This document shows, one piece after another, positions 8,402-16,799 of a stretch of 64,000 nt of DNA. The notes under the pieces were generated by a model. It saw only the letters and a list, made by a program, of their open reading frames with translations. It searched no databases and was not told the DNA's origin. Source of the DNA: Deinococcus aquiradiocola (GTDB taxonomy: Bacteria; Deinococcota; Deinococci; Deinococcales; Deinococcaceae); the NCBI RefSeq assembly GCF_014646915.1, contig NZ_BMOE01000007.1:1-64000 (forward strand). Reading direction: 5' to 3'. Within the stretch, counting starts at the first letter, position 1, and each line of letters begins with the position of its first letter. Both the position numbers and the translations under genes were made by a program.

Positions 8402-9268
8402 ATGACCGACACTCCCCGGCCGAACGTGACGGGGGCGGACCGGGAGGGCCGAATGACTGAGGAACAGCGCCGTGAGCTGGGAGGTTTACTGCGGGAAAAA
8501 CGTGCGGGATTGCGCCCGGCCGACGTGGGACTCCCTGAAGGGATCAGGCGACGCGCCCCCGGACTTCGACGGGAAGAGGTGGCGCTGCTGGCCGGCGTCA
8601 GCGTCGCCTGGTACACGTGGCTGGAACAGGGCCGCGCCATTCGGCCGTCGGCAGGCACCCTGGAGCGGATTCTCGACGCGCTGCGCTGCACCCAGGAGGA
8701 ACGGCTCTACATCCAGCAGCTCCAGCGGGCGACCCCCGACCCTCCGGAAGGACCCTGGAATCCTCTGCTTCAGCAGGTGCTGGACGCGTTTCTGCCCGCC
8801 CCTGCCCTGCTGCTCAACCAGCACTGGGAGCGGACGGCGCAGAACGCCACAGCGGAATACCTCGAATTCTTCCCGCAACTCGGTGACGGGGCCTGCCTGC
8901 TCGACCTGATGTTCCTCGGCGCCGAAGCGCGCGCAATCGTGCGCGACTGGCCGGACCAGGCGCGGCAGCTCGTGGCCGCCTTCCGCCTCGACAGCAGCCG
9001 CTACACGAACGACGACTGGTTCCCGCAGAAGGTCAGGCAGCTGAGTGCAGCCAGCCCGGACTTCGCCACGTTCTGGGCCGAGCGTCAGGTGCGCGATCAC
9101 GCCGCCGTCCACATGCACCTCCAGCACCCGGAATTCGGTCTGCTGGCACTCAATGCGACCTGGCTTCAGGTGAGCGGCACGCCGCACTTCAAGATTCTGG
9201 TCTGCACCGCCGATCCAGGGTCCCCCACCGCTGCCGCCCTGGCGCGGATGGCTGCACGAACACGGTGA
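8402..9268 (+). CDS. XRE-family regulator with MmyB-like ligand-binding domain
   Basis: This 288-aa regulator has an N-terminal helix-turn-helix (LLREKRAGL...RRAPGLRREEVALLAGVSVAWYTWLEQG, about 24-75). A C-terminal MmyB_LBD-type domain follows (NPLLQQVLDAFLPAPALLLNQHWERTAQN..). Members of this family typically sit divergent to an SDR or other oxidoreductase gene and control it, as here. Start ATG 8402 was chosen because an earlier in-frame start (8348) would overlap the divergent SDR start. ATG 8453 (MTEEQRRELG) is another possible start. The ligand is unknown. Confidence 0.88.
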   Translation: MTDTPRPNVTGADREGRMTEEQRRELGGLLREKRAGLRPADVGLPEGIRRRAPGLRREEVALLAGVSVAWYTWLEQGRAIRPSAGTLERILDALRCTQEERLYIQQLQRATPDPPEGPWNPLLQQVLDAFLPAPALLLNQHWERTAQNATAEYLEFFPQLGDGACLLDLMFLGAEARAIVRDWPDQARQLVAAFRLDSSRYTNDDWFPQKVRQLSAASPDFATFWAERQVRDHAAVHMHLQHPEFGLLALNATWLQVSGTPHFKILVCTADPGSPTAAALARMAARTR

Positions 9269-9276
9269 CCAATGGG

Positions 9277-9325
9277 TTGGCATTGCACGCAGCCTGCTTC
9301 GTCCTCTGGCTCTGATTCGCCAGAC
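9277..9325 (+). mobile_element. Remnant of an IS5-family right end
   Basis: The frame reads LALHAACFVLWL then stop, followed by gattcgccagac. It matches the end of the IS5 transposase at 2003-2052 ([11 protein letters not shown], stop, gattcgtcagac). Only about 50 bp survive, directly after the XRE gene. This is a second footprint of the same IS5 family in the window. Confidence 0.6.
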
Positions 9326-9340
9326 TTCTGGTCCACGCGT

Positions 9341-10774
9341 TCAGGGTTCGGTTGCCGTCAGATCCTGAACGGGATGGTGCGGTGGGCGGGCCGGGCCCGT
9401 CCAGGTGGTTCGGCCCATGGCCCACCAGAGTGCCGGAGCACCGACGAGCAGGGCAGTCCCGGCCAGCCACAGGGCGTCGCGCAGGCCGAACAGAAACGCT
9501 GATCCGCTTCCGCCTGGATGCCGGGCGATCACCGCGCCCAGGGTCGCGACGCCCAGGGCGACGCCGACCTGTCGTAAGGCGTTCAGGACGCTGGACGCCT
9601 GACTCAGCTGGTCCTGGGGGGCGCTGGCCATCGCGGCGGTGGTGAGCGCGCCCAGGGACAGCCCGACGCCCAGGCCCATCAGGGCGAATTTCCACCACAG
9701 GTCCCAGCCGTTCATGGTCAGCGTGATGCCGGTCAGGAGGAGGATGCCCAGCCCGGTCAGGCTCAGCCCGAGGGTGGCCGTGAGCCGTTCGCCTCTGCGT
9801 GCGGTGAGGCGGCCGCCCAGGGTCGATCCCAGGGCAGTCCCGAGCGGGAACAGCGCGGTGATCAGACCGGCGCGGGTCGCCGTGAAATGCAGGACGCCCT
9901 GCAGGAGGATCGTGAAGAAGACCAGCAGGCTGAACGGACCGAAGAACACCACCAGGCCGCCCAGGTTGGCGGCGGTGTAGGCCGGGTTCCTGAAGAGGTT
10001 CAGGGGAACCAGCGGTGCCTGGACATGTCGCTGCACCCAGACGAACAGTGTGAAGGCGATGCCGGCGCCCGTCAGGCAGGCCAGGACTGCCGGGGAGGTC
10101 CAGCCCAGACCGTTGCCCTGCGTCAGGCCGTAGATCAGGGCAGCCAGGGTGAACGTGATCAGGATCAGGCCGGTCAGGTCGATGGGTTTCGCGGGGAGGG
10201 CCGCGGTGGGGCGCGTGCCTCGCCGGGCGATCCAACCTACGGTCAAGCTTGCCAGTGCGAGCGTCCAGAAGACCGACGTCCATCCGAACGCGTCGACCAG
10301 CACGCCGCCCAGCACCGGGCCGATGGCGATTCCCAGGCCGGATACGCCGGCCCAGAGGCCGATGGCGCGGGCCCGGGCGGCAGGTTCGGTGAAGGCCAGG
10401 GTGAGGAGCACGAGACTGGCCGGCTGCACGAGCGCGGAACTCAGGCCGGAGATGCCCCGGCCCAGCAGGACCGCGTTGAAGGACGGTGCCAGTGCGGCCA
10501 GCAGCGCGCCTGCCGCGCCGACGGTCAGGCCGGCCAGCAGGGTGCGGCGGAACCCCAGTCGCGCGCCCAGCAGTCCCCCCACCAGGAGGAATGCGGCGTA
10601 CACGATGTTGTAGACGTTGACCGCCCATGGCACGTCGGTCGGTGCGATCTGCAGTGTCCGCTGCAGGGCGGGCAGGGCCGGGTTGACGGCCGCGACGTTG
10701 AACATGACCACCACGACGGCCAGACTGGAGGCGATCAGGGTTGAGCGCTGCAGGGTCGTCCGGGATTCATTCAT
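9341..10774 (-). CDS. MFS transporter, DHA2-type 14-TM drug/proton antiporter
   Basis: This 477-aa polytopic membrane protein has 14 hydrophobic segments. It begins with the TM1 region LAVVVVMFNVAAVNPALPALQ and the motif-A-like GGLLGARLGFRRTLL. The second half contains the ISGLSSALVQPASL segment typical of EmrB/QacA-like multidrug efflux pumps. It overlaps the end of the upstream tetR gene by 8 bp, so regulator and pump are co-transcribed. Substrate is unknown, and export of a toxic small molecule is the usual role. Confidence 0.9.
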   Translation of the reverse strand: MNESRTTLQRSTLIASSLAVVVVMFNVAAVNPALPALQRTLQIAPTDVPWAVNVYNIVYAAFLLVGGLLGARLGFRRTLLAGLTVGAAGALLAALAPSFNAVLLGRGISGLSSALVQPASLVLLTLAFTEPAARARAIGLWAGVSGLGIAIGPVLGGVLVDAFGWTSVFWTLALASLTVGWIARRGTRPTAALPAKPIDLTGLILITFTLAALIYGLTQGNGLGWTSPAVLACLTGAGIAFTLFVWVQRHVQAPLVPLNLFRNPAYTAANLGGLVVFFGPFSLLVFFTILLQGVLHFTATRAGLITALFPLGTALGSTLGGRLTARRGERLTATLGLSLTGLGILLLTGITLTMNGWDLWWKFALMGLGVGLSLGALTTAAMASAPQDQLSQASSVLNALRQVGVALGVATLGAVIARHPGGSGSAFLFGLRDALWLAGTALLVGAPALWWAMGRTTWTGPARPPHHPVQDLTATEP

Positions 10775-11369
10775 GTGGCGTCTCCGGTGTGAGGGTGCTG
10801 ATGAGGTGGTCGCGTGTGGTCTTGAGCAGGGCGTCGCTGAGGTCGCGGTCGGTGACGGCGCGGGCCAGCATGACTGAACCGACCATGCCGCAGAGGACGG
10901 GCAGCACCTCGGCGCGCCGGGCTTCCGGCGTGTCGGCGTGGGACAGGGCGCACAGGTCGTCGATCATGCCGAGCAGGGTGGCGGTGAACGTCTGCCGGAT
11001 GTCCGGTGCGTGCCGGGTGAGTTCCGGGGTGAGGGTGGGCAGGATGCAGCTGCCTGCCGCGTCGACCTGGTCGCGGTGCCCGCGGCTGACGTACTGGCGG
11101 ACGACGCCGCCCAGCCCGTAGGGGGCGGTGTTGGTGGCGGCCTGGAGCAGGGTGCTGGCGGTGCTCCTGAGACTGCGGGTCAGGGTTTCCTGCACGAGTG
11201 CGTCCTTGCTGCTGAAGTGGGCGTAGAACCCGCCGTGGGTGAGTCCGGCCTTGCCCATCAGTGGTCCGATGCCCACCGTGTCCAGGCCGCCTTCCTTGAA
11301 GGCCTGGGTGGCGGCGTTGAGGATTTTCTCGCGTGTGGCCTGGGCGTGGTCGGTCTTGTAGCGGGCCAT
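10767..11369 (-). CDS. TetR/AcrR-family repressor
   Basis: This 200-aa repressor has an N-terminal helix-turn-helix (ATREKILNAATQAFKEGG...GKAGLTHGGFYAHFSSKDALV, about 11-62) and a divergent ligand-binding C-terminal half. ATG 11369 (MARYKTDH) follows a GGAGGAA site. A longer frame up to 11462 would run through the operator and is unlikely. The gene is co-transcribed with the MFS pump and divergent from the thioesterase gene. The palindrome at 11447-11464 is its likely operator. It resembles the second TetR at 12556 (shared GLTHGGFY, SKDALV), so the two are probably paralogues. Confidence 0.9.
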   Translation of the reverse strand: MARYKTDHAQATREKILNAATQAFKEGGLDTVGIGPLMGKAGLTHGGFYAHFSSKDALVQETLTRSLRSTASTLLQAATNTAPYGLGGVVRQYVSRGHRDQVDAAGSCILPTLTPELTRHAPDIRQTFTATLLGMIDDLCALSHADTPEARRAEVLPVLCGMVGSVMLARAVTDRDLSDALLKTTRDHLISTLTPETPHE

Positions 11370-11446
11370 GGGGTTCCTCCGGAGGCGGGTGGGCTGGGCG
11401 GTGGGCGTGGGCGAGTGGCCGCTCGGGTTGATCTGGATCGCTCTCC

Positions 11447-11464
11447 ATATGATACATATCATAT
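11447..11464. promoter_or_regulatory. Putative TetR operator, ATATGAT-N4-ATCATAT
   Basis: Perfect inverted repeat with 7-bp arms (11447-11453 and 11458-11464) and a 4-bp centre ACAT. It lies in the divergent promoter between the tetR-MFS operon and the thioesterase gene. It is strikingly AT-rich against the local GC level, as expected for a promoter-overlapping operator. Confidence 0.65.
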
Positions 11465-11549
11465 AAATGGGTGGTCGCCCTGACGGCCACTGCCGATCCG
11501 CACCATTCGCACCCGTACCGCCCGCCCCAGACCTCGATCAGGAGACGCC

Positions 11550-12098
11550 ATGACCGACCCCACCTCAACCAACCCCACGACCACCAGCTTCACTCCCGCC
11601 GAACGCACCCGCCAGCGCACCTACCACTGGGGCGACCCGCTCATCGGTGCGCAGGCCGCGCGACACCTCAGCGGCTTGGAGTACCTGCGTGCGATGGTAC
11701 GGGGCGAGTTCACCGGCCCACCGGTCATGGACACGCTGAAATTCAGCCTGGCCATGGACGACATCGGAGACGGGCGCGTGACCTTCCGGATGACTCCGCA
11801 GGAATTTCACTACAACCCCATCGGAAGCGTGCATGGCGGCGTCTACGCGGCGGTGCTGGACTCTGCGCTGGGCTGCGCGATCCACACGCGGCTCCCGGCG
11901 GGCGTGGGCTACACGACGCTGGAACTCAAGGTCAGCTACCTGCGCCCCCTGCTGGTCGGCATGGGGGAAGTCCGCGCGATCGGCGAGGTGCTGAGCCTTT
12001 CAAAGCAGGTGGCGACTGCGCAGGCCAGACTGGTCGACGCACAGGACAAGCTGTTCGCGCACGCCACGACCACCTGCCTGCTCCTGCGCCCCACCTGA
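11550..12098 (+). CDS. PaaI-family hotdog thioesterase
   Basis: This 182-aa single hotdog domain contains HGGVYAAVLDSALGCAIHTRL and GVGYTTLELKVSYLRPL, the PaaI-type acyl-CoA thioesterase signature (HGG followed by the hotdog helix). It probably hydrolyses a small or aryl acyl-CoA. ATG 11550 follows a CAGGAG site. It is divergent from tetR and shares the AT-rich operator with it, which suggests response to the same signal as the pump. Confidence 0.88.
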   Translation: MTDPTSTNPTTTSFTPAERTRQRTYHWGDPLIGAQAARHLSGLEYLRAMVRGEFTGPPVMDTLKFSLAMDDIGDGRVTFRMTPQEFHYNPIGSVHGGVYAAVLDSALGCAIHTRLPAGVGYTTLELKVSYLRPLLVGMGEVRAIGEVLSLSKQVATAQARLVDAQDKLFAHATTTCLLLRPT

Positions 12099-12121
12099 GC
12101 AGCGGAACGGGAAGATGACGG

Positions 12122-12500
12122 TCAGGGGACGCTGAGGACGGTCAGGTCTGCCCGGAGCGGGAGGGTGTTGCCCGGCACGAGGCCCAGGAGAACGCCGGTC
12201 AGGACGAAGGTGCCGAGGCCGCCTACCTTTGATCAGGTCAGGAAGGCTGCCGGCCAGCATGGTCTGCAGACCCCTGAAGCCTGTGTCGGCCAGGCAGTAC
12301 AGGTTGGAGGCACCCAGGTCATGGGCGCTGCTCAGGCGGGCGTCGAGACCTGTGCGGGCCAGAACAGCCTGAACGATCGGCGGCAGGCCCGCCAGGAATG
12401 ACAGGAGGACGACCGGGACGCTCCACACGGCGTGACCTGCTGAGCGCGTGCCCTGGTCCGCCAGGGTCGGGGGTGGCGTTCGCCAGAGTGGCTGGGGCAC
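12122..12500 (-). pseudogene. Frameshifted small membrane-protein gene, family not recognised
   Basis: On the minus strand one frame gives a hydrophobic stretch (AVWSVPVVLLSFLAGLPPIVQAV) and the loop LSSAHDLGASNLYCLADTGF, ending at DLIK. The next frame continues with another membrane-like stretch (GLGTFVLTGVLLGLVPGNTLP) and a stop at 12122. A single shift near 12228 would join them. Two convergent genes flank this 457-bp spacer. I cannot name the family. It may be a decayed integral membrane protein. Confidence 0.35.
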
Positions 12501-12555
12501 CGTGCAGCGGATCGGTACGGCCGTTCGACCGTATACGGATGGGCCGGGGCGGCGC

Positions 12556-13113
12556 TCACGGGGTGTGGGTCAGTGCGCCGCTGACCTGCTCGAGCACCTG
12601 ATCGGAGAGGGGAGTGCCCTGGGTGGCACGGGCGATGAGCAGGGCGCCGAGCATGGTGCAGGCGGTCACGAGGCCGCTCCGGTCGTCGGTGTCGAGCCAC
12701 CGGGCCAGTCCGGTCACGCCGTCGGCGAGGACCTGGCGCATGTCGGTCGTGCCGTTGCGGGCGACGTCCTGAACGAGGCCGGCGGTCGGGCAGCCCTGGC
12801 CGGGCTGGTCACGGTGGGTGGGGGAGAGGTAGGCCCGGATGTAGGCCTGCTGGGCCGCGTGGTGGTCGCCCTGCGCACCTTCGGCGTCGGCCATCTGGGC
12901 GGCCATGGTGGTGTACGCGTGGCGGGTGGCTTCGAGGACCAGGGCGTCCTTGGAGTCGAACTGGCGGTAGAACCCGCCGTGGGTGAGCCCGACTTCGGCC
13001 ATGATGTCCTGCACGCTGACATGGTCGACGCCGCGTTCGCGCAGGAGTTGCGCGGCGGCCTGGATGGTGCGGTCGCGGTTCTGGGCCGCCTGGGCTTTGG
13101 ACACTCTGGGCAT
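12556..13113 (-). CDS. TetR-family repressor
   Basis: This 185-aa protein has an N-terminal helix-turn-helix (NRDRTIQAAAQLLRERGVDHV..IMAEVGLTHGGFYRQFDSKDALV) and a C-terminal half with a conserved cysteine-containing GQGCPTAGL segment typical of AcrR-like repressors. ATG 13113 sits after a GGAGG site. The longer frame to 13176 runs through the operators. It is divergent from an SDR gene, with two inverted repeats in the shared promoter, so the SDR is its likely target. Confidence 0.9.
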   Translation of the reverse strand: MPRVSKAQAAQNRDRTIQAAAQLLRERGVDHVSVQDIMAEVGLTHGGFYRQFDSKDALVLEATRHAYTTMAAQMADAEGAQGDHHAAQQAYIRAYLSPTHRDQPGQGCPTAGLVQDVARNGTTDMRQVLADGVTGLARWLDTDDRSGLVTACTMLGALLIARATQGTPLSDQVLEQVSGALTHTP

Positions 13114-13151
13114 GGGGCCTCCTGTGTTGGGGATGGGGCGGAGTCGTCCGC

Positions 13152-13206
13152 TTGACAGATTATAGATCACGAACATAATCTATTTTTAGATGAGATCCGT
13201 CATCTA
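13152..13206. promoter_or_regulatory. Divergent promoter with two TetR-type palindromes
   Basis: AGATTAT (13157-13163) pairs with ATAATCT (13175-13181), and TAGATGA (13187-13193) pairs with TCATCTA (13200-13206). Both pairs are perfect. On the plus strand TTGACA (13152-13157) and TAATCT (13176-13181), 18 bp apart, form a good promoter for the SDR gene. The first palindrome covers that promoter. This layout fits repression of the SDR, and probably of tetR itself, by the adjacent TetR protein. Confidence 0.65.
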
Positions 13207-13260
13207 TTTTACCCGAACGCCCGGCACGCACCCGCTCCACGCCCCCCAGGAGGCCCGCCC

Positions 13261-13959
13261 ATGCAGATCAAAGATTCCGTCGTCCTCGTCACCGGCGCCA
13301 ACCGCGGCCTCGGCCTCACCCTCGTCCACGCCCTGATCACTGCAGGGGCCCGCAAGGTCTATGCCGCCGCCCGGAATCCCGACAGCATCCAGATTCCCGG
13401 CGTGACCGCCATCAAGCTCGACGTCACCTCACCCACCGACATCGCCGCCGCTGCCGAAGCCTGCGGGGACGTGTCCATCCTGATCAACAACGCCGGCATC
13501 CTCGACCACCAGGGCGTCCACCTCCTGACCGAAGGCAGCAGCGGCGCCCTGAACCGGGAGCTGGCCACCAACGTGTTCGGCCCCCTCCACCTCAGTCAGG
13601 CCTTCGCGCCGATCCTGGCCCGCAACGGCGGCGGCGCCGTCCTGAACATCCTGTCGGTCCTGAGCTGGATCAGTGTGCCTGGCGCCGCCACCTACTCCAT
13701 TTCCAAGGCTGCCGCGTGGTCCATGACCAACGGCCTGCGCCACGAGCTGCAGGCCCAGAACACCCAGGTCACGGGCCTGCACGTCGCCTACATGGACACC
13801 GACATGGCCCACGGCGTCACCGGCGCCAAAACCTCCCCTCAGGACGTGGCCCGTCAGGCCCTCGCAGCCCTGGAAGCCGGGCAGCCGGAAGTGCTGGCCG
13901 ACGACACCAGCCGTCAGGTCCGTGCCGGCCTCTCTGCCGAGCAGGCCGTGTATTTCTGA
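13261..13959 (+). CDS. SDR-family oxidoreductase
   Basis: This 232-aa short-chain dehydrogenase has the cofactor motif TGANRGLG (11-18), then LINNAGI, an active-site YSISKAA and the LHVAYMDTDM segment after it. It is of the small, C-terminally simple type often found under TetR control. ATG 13261 is preceded by CAGGAGG. It faces the tetR gene across a promoter with two palindromes. Substrate is unknown, with aldehyde/ketone detoxification likely. Confidence 0.9.
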   Translation: MQIKDSVVLVTGANRGLGLTLVHALITAGARKVYAAARNPDSIQIPGVTAIKLDVTSPTDIAAAAEACGDVSILINNAGILDHQGVHLLTEGSSGALNRELATNVFGPLHLSQAFAPILARNGGGAVLNILSVLSWISVPGAATYSISKAAAWSMTNGLRHELQAQNTQVTGLHVAYMDTDMAHGVTGAKTSPQDVARQALAALEAGQPEVLADDTSRQVRAGLSAEQAVYF

Positions 13960-13999
13960 ACCGGGGCATCCCTGAGCGCCGCAACCCGGGCGTCCCGCT

Positions 14000-15538
14000 T
14001 CAGTCCACCTGAGCTGGACGGGCGCTGAGTTCGAGCAGGTCCAGTTCCGCTTCGGTTACGCGGTAGGCGTCATCTCCGATGATGCCGCTGCGGCGCAGCG
14101 TCTCGATGGCCTCGCGGGACGCCGCCAGCACCTGCCGCCTGAGCACGTTGTCCGGAGAATCGTGCGGATCGCCACCCGCGCGGGCCCGGTTCAGGCCCTC
14201 CTCGTATTCAGTCCGGAGACGCTGCGCGGCCGGGGAGGTGTCGCCTTCCAGGGCCGCGCGGGCAGCCTTGAGCGCCGCCTTGCGGGCCACGCCGATCTCC
14301 TGCTTGACGACCGTATCCTCGGGGAGGCGCAGCAGCGTGAGCAGCGGCCGCAGCGTCAACCCCTGGATGACCAGTGTCCCCAGCACCACCACGAATGCCG
14401 TCAGCTGAATGAACGCTCTCGCGGGAAAGTCGTCCGGCAGCGCCAGGGCGGCCGCGAGCGTCACGATCCCGCGCATGCCGGACCAGCCGATGACCAGTCC
14501 ACTCTTCGCTGGCAGCGGCAGCTGCCTGCGGGACCGTTTCATCCGCTCCGGCCGCTGCGTCAGGGTGTACATGAGCGCCCACAAGAGCCGGGCCACGATC
14601 ACCACCCCCAGAATGATCAGGGCAGCCCCCAGCAGGCGCCGCCCCTCCCCGCCGCCGAGGGTCTCCAGCACGGGGCGCAACTGCAGGCCGATCAACGTGA
14701 AGGCCGTGACGTTGAGCACGAACGTCACCGAATCCCAGACCGCGAAGGACGGCACCCGCGTCCGCGCGGTCAGGGCCGTATTCCGTCCAGCCAGAAGCCC
14801 CATCACCACGACCGTGACGACAGCCGACAGGCCGAGACGTTCAGCCAGAAGCCACACGCCGAACGTCAGCACGAACTGGAACACCACGGACGTGGGAACG
14901 TCCTCGATCTGGGAGATGAGCAGGCCCACCAGCCGGGCCAGCACCCAGCCCACTGCGATACTCCCGACCAGCACCACCGCGAAGGTGGGCGCCGCGCCGC
15001 TCAGGCTGAAACTCCCGGCAGCCACGGCACCCACCGCCAGCTTGTAGATGATCAGGGCGGACGCGTCATTCAGCAGGCTTTCCCCTTCGAGCACCGTACG
15101 GATTCGGTGCGGGGGATGCACCGCGCGCATCACCGCCAGGGCCGCCACGGCGTCCGGCGGAGCCAGCAGCGCCCCCAGCGCCACCGCCGCCGCCCAGGGC
15201 ACGTCCGGGAACAACAGGCGGGTCGTGACCGCGACCGCCGCGACCGTCACGCCCACAGCGACCAGCACCAGTGACAGCACCGGCTGCCAGTTCCGGCGCA
15301 GATCCCGCAGCGAGGTGTCGTACGCGGCGTCCAGCAGGACCGGCGCCACAAACAGCGCCAGGATCAGTTCAGGCTCCAGGCGCAGCGGCGGCGCGCCCGG
15401 CAGGAACGCCACCGTCGCGCCCCCCAGCGCGAGGAGTGTCGGGTACGGCACGCCGACGCGCCGCGCGACGATCGACAGGACGGTCGCGCCGAGCAGCAGG
15501 GCCAGGAGCGTTTCGAACATCAGCAGTTGATCATTCAT
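14000..15538 (-). CDS. Na+/H+ antiporter, CPA1 (NhaP/YjcE-like) family
   Basis: This 512-aa membrane antiporter has about 12 hydrophobic segments in the first 410 residues. ALLAPPDAVA and EGESLLNDASALI carry the acidic residues of the CPA1 transport site. A soluble C-terminal tail of about 100 aa is rich in charged helices. It exchanges Na+ or K+ for protons across the inner membrane. ATG 15538 follows a GGAGGTG site at a somewhat long spacing. It is convergent with the SDR gene at 13959 and shows no regulator of its own. Confidence 0.93.
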   Translation of the reverse strand: MNDQLLMFETLLALLLGATVLSIVARRVGVPYPTLLALGGATVAFLPGAPPLRLEPELILALFVAPVLLDAAYDTSLRDLRRNWQPVLSLVLVAVGVTVAAVAVTTRLLFPDVPWAAAVALGALLAPPDAVAALAVMRAVHPPHRIRTVLEGESLLNDASALIIYKLAVGAVAAGSFSLSGAAPTFAVVLVGSIAVGWVLARLVGLLISQIEDVPTSVVFQFVLTFGVWLLAERLGLSAVVTVVVMGLLAGRNTALTARTRVPSFAVWDSVTFVLNVTAFTLIGLQLRPVLETLGGGEGRRLLGAALIILGVVIVARLLWALMYTLTQRPERMKRSRRQLPLPAKSGLVIGWSGMRGIVTLAAALALPDDFPARAFIQLTAFVVVLGTLVIQGLTLRPLLTLLRLPEDTVVKQEIGVARKAALKAARAALEGDTSPAAQRLRTEYEEGLNRARAGGDPHDSPDNVLRRQVLAASREAIETLRRSGIIGDDAYRVTEAELDLLELSARPAQVD

Positions 15539-15873
15539 GCGCGGGTGTGCACCTCCCGGAGGGACGCTGGGCTGTCACGTCAAATGCGTGGGGCTCAATG
15601 AATCGCGTGATGGACTCCGGCTGCCAGGAGGAACGTCACCCACCCCCTGTGTCGTCTGGCGGCCCGATGGTCCGCCACGGGGCCGGTCAGGTCCTTCCCC
15701 GTGGGCCATTCATGGAGGCGAAGACGTCCATGAAGGGCGAGTTCCTTCGCCTCTGGGCTACACGTAGCCGGTGATGGATGCAAGAGGGAAATGCCCGTTG
15801 GCCACCTCAGCCAACGCCCGGAGTTTGCCCATCCACGTCGCCTGTTCCTCCTGAGCGCTTCTGTTTGTGTACT
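15539..15873. other. Intergenic region without a recognisable gene
   Basis: These 335 bp separate the antiporter start from the end of an SDR gene on the same strand. No frame has a recognisable protein. Two stem-loops are visible: GAGGCGAAG (15715-15723) with CTTCGCCTC (15745-15753), and GTTGGC-N7-GCCAAC near 15797. Either could serve as a terminator for the upstream SDR transcript. Confidence 0.5.
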
Positions 15874-16704
15874 TCAGACTCCCGGCAGGGGCAGGCGTCC
15901 GGTACGCATGGCGGGAATCACTCCGCCGTCGATCAGCAGGTCGGCCCCGGTCATGAAGGCCGCGTCCTGGCCCAGCATGAAGTTCGCGGCGGCGGCGATC
16001 TCGTCCACCGTGCCCATCCGCTTGCTCGCGCTGGTGCGGACCATGGCCCGGTAGCCGTCCCCGGCTGCCGAATTCAGTTCGTCGCGGGCCAGCGGCGTCA
16101 GCACAATGCCGGGGCTGATGGCGTTGACGCGTGCGCCCCGGTCGCCCCAGGTGGTGGCGGCTGCCCGCTGCACGTGCAGCTGATTGGCCTTCTTGGCGAC
16201 GCAGTAGGCCTGCGTGGAGTTCTGGATGGCCGTGATGAAGGGCAGAGCGAGCAGGTCCCGCGTCTGGGTGCTCAGCAGAGCCTGCTGCTCCTCCAGGAGC
16301 ATGGGGAACATGTGCCCGGCCATGCTGGACACCACCAGGCCAGCGCCGCCGGGGGCGATCACGCGGGCGAACTCGTCGAGGACGATCGCCGTGCCGTACA
16401 GATCGACCGCCAGCAACGCCTGGGGCGTGGCCTGAGCGGGCGAAAGCCCAGCGGTTTGGATCACCTGAACCACCGGGCCGAGGGTGGCGGCGTGATCGGC
16501 CAAAGCGTTGACCGAGTCGCCCTCGGACACGTCCACCGGGTGGGTGCTGACCTCGTGTCCGGCGTCTTCCAGGGCCGCCTTGGCCCGCTCCAGATTCTGT
16601 TCGTTGTAGTCGGCCAGCAGCACGTGCTTGCCGGTGCCCTGCCTGCGTCCGATGGCGATGCCGATGGCGCCGGCTCCTATGACCACGATCACGTCCTTGC
16701 CCAT
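15874..16704 (-). CDS. SDR-family oxidoreductase
   Basis: This 276-aa protein has a GAGAIGIAIG cofactor loop at the very N-terminus, then a QTAGLSP segment in place of the usual NNAG. The active-site region is YCVAKKA, with VNAISPGIVLTP and DLLIDGG at the end. ATG 16704 follows GAGGAGGAG directly, which decides the start over the longer frame to 16779. It faces the TetR gene at 16800, whose operator AGAGACC-ATC-GGTCTCT lies 20 bp upstream. Substrate is unknown. Confidence 0.88.
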   Translation of the reverse strand: MGKDVIVVIGAGAIGIAIGRRQGTGKHVLLADYNEQNLERAKAALEDAGHEVSTHPVDVSEGDSVNALADHAATLGPVVQVIQTAGLSPAQATPQALLAVDLYGTAIVLDEFARVIAPGGAGLVVSSMAGHMFPMLLEEQQALLSTQTRDLLALPFITAIQNSTQAYCVAKKANQLHVQRAAATTWGDRGARVNAISPGIVLTPLARDELNSAAGDGYRAMVRTSASKRMGTVDEIAAAANFMLGQDAAFMTGADLLIDGGVIPAMRTGRLPLPGV

Positions 16705-16723
16705 ATGTTCACTCCTCCTCATA

Positions 16724-16740
16724 AGAGACCATCGGTCTCT
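16724..16740. promoter_or_regulatory. Putative TetR operator, AGAGACC-ATC-GGTCTCT
   Basis: Perfect 7-bp arms (16724-16730 and 16734-16740) around a 3-bp centre, in the 95-bp promoter shared by the divergent SDR and TetR genes. It is close enough to both starts to block both directions. Confidence 0.7.
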
Positions 16741-16799
16741 TTGGATTGAGAAATTATCAGACCAGTGGTACCTTGTCAATCGGGAGGGGACGAGACCGG

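Noticed and set aside
14162..15274. 370-codon Gln/Arg/His-rich frame antisense to the Na+/H+ antiporter
   Set aside because: Typical shadow of a membrane protein gene. No start signal or motif.
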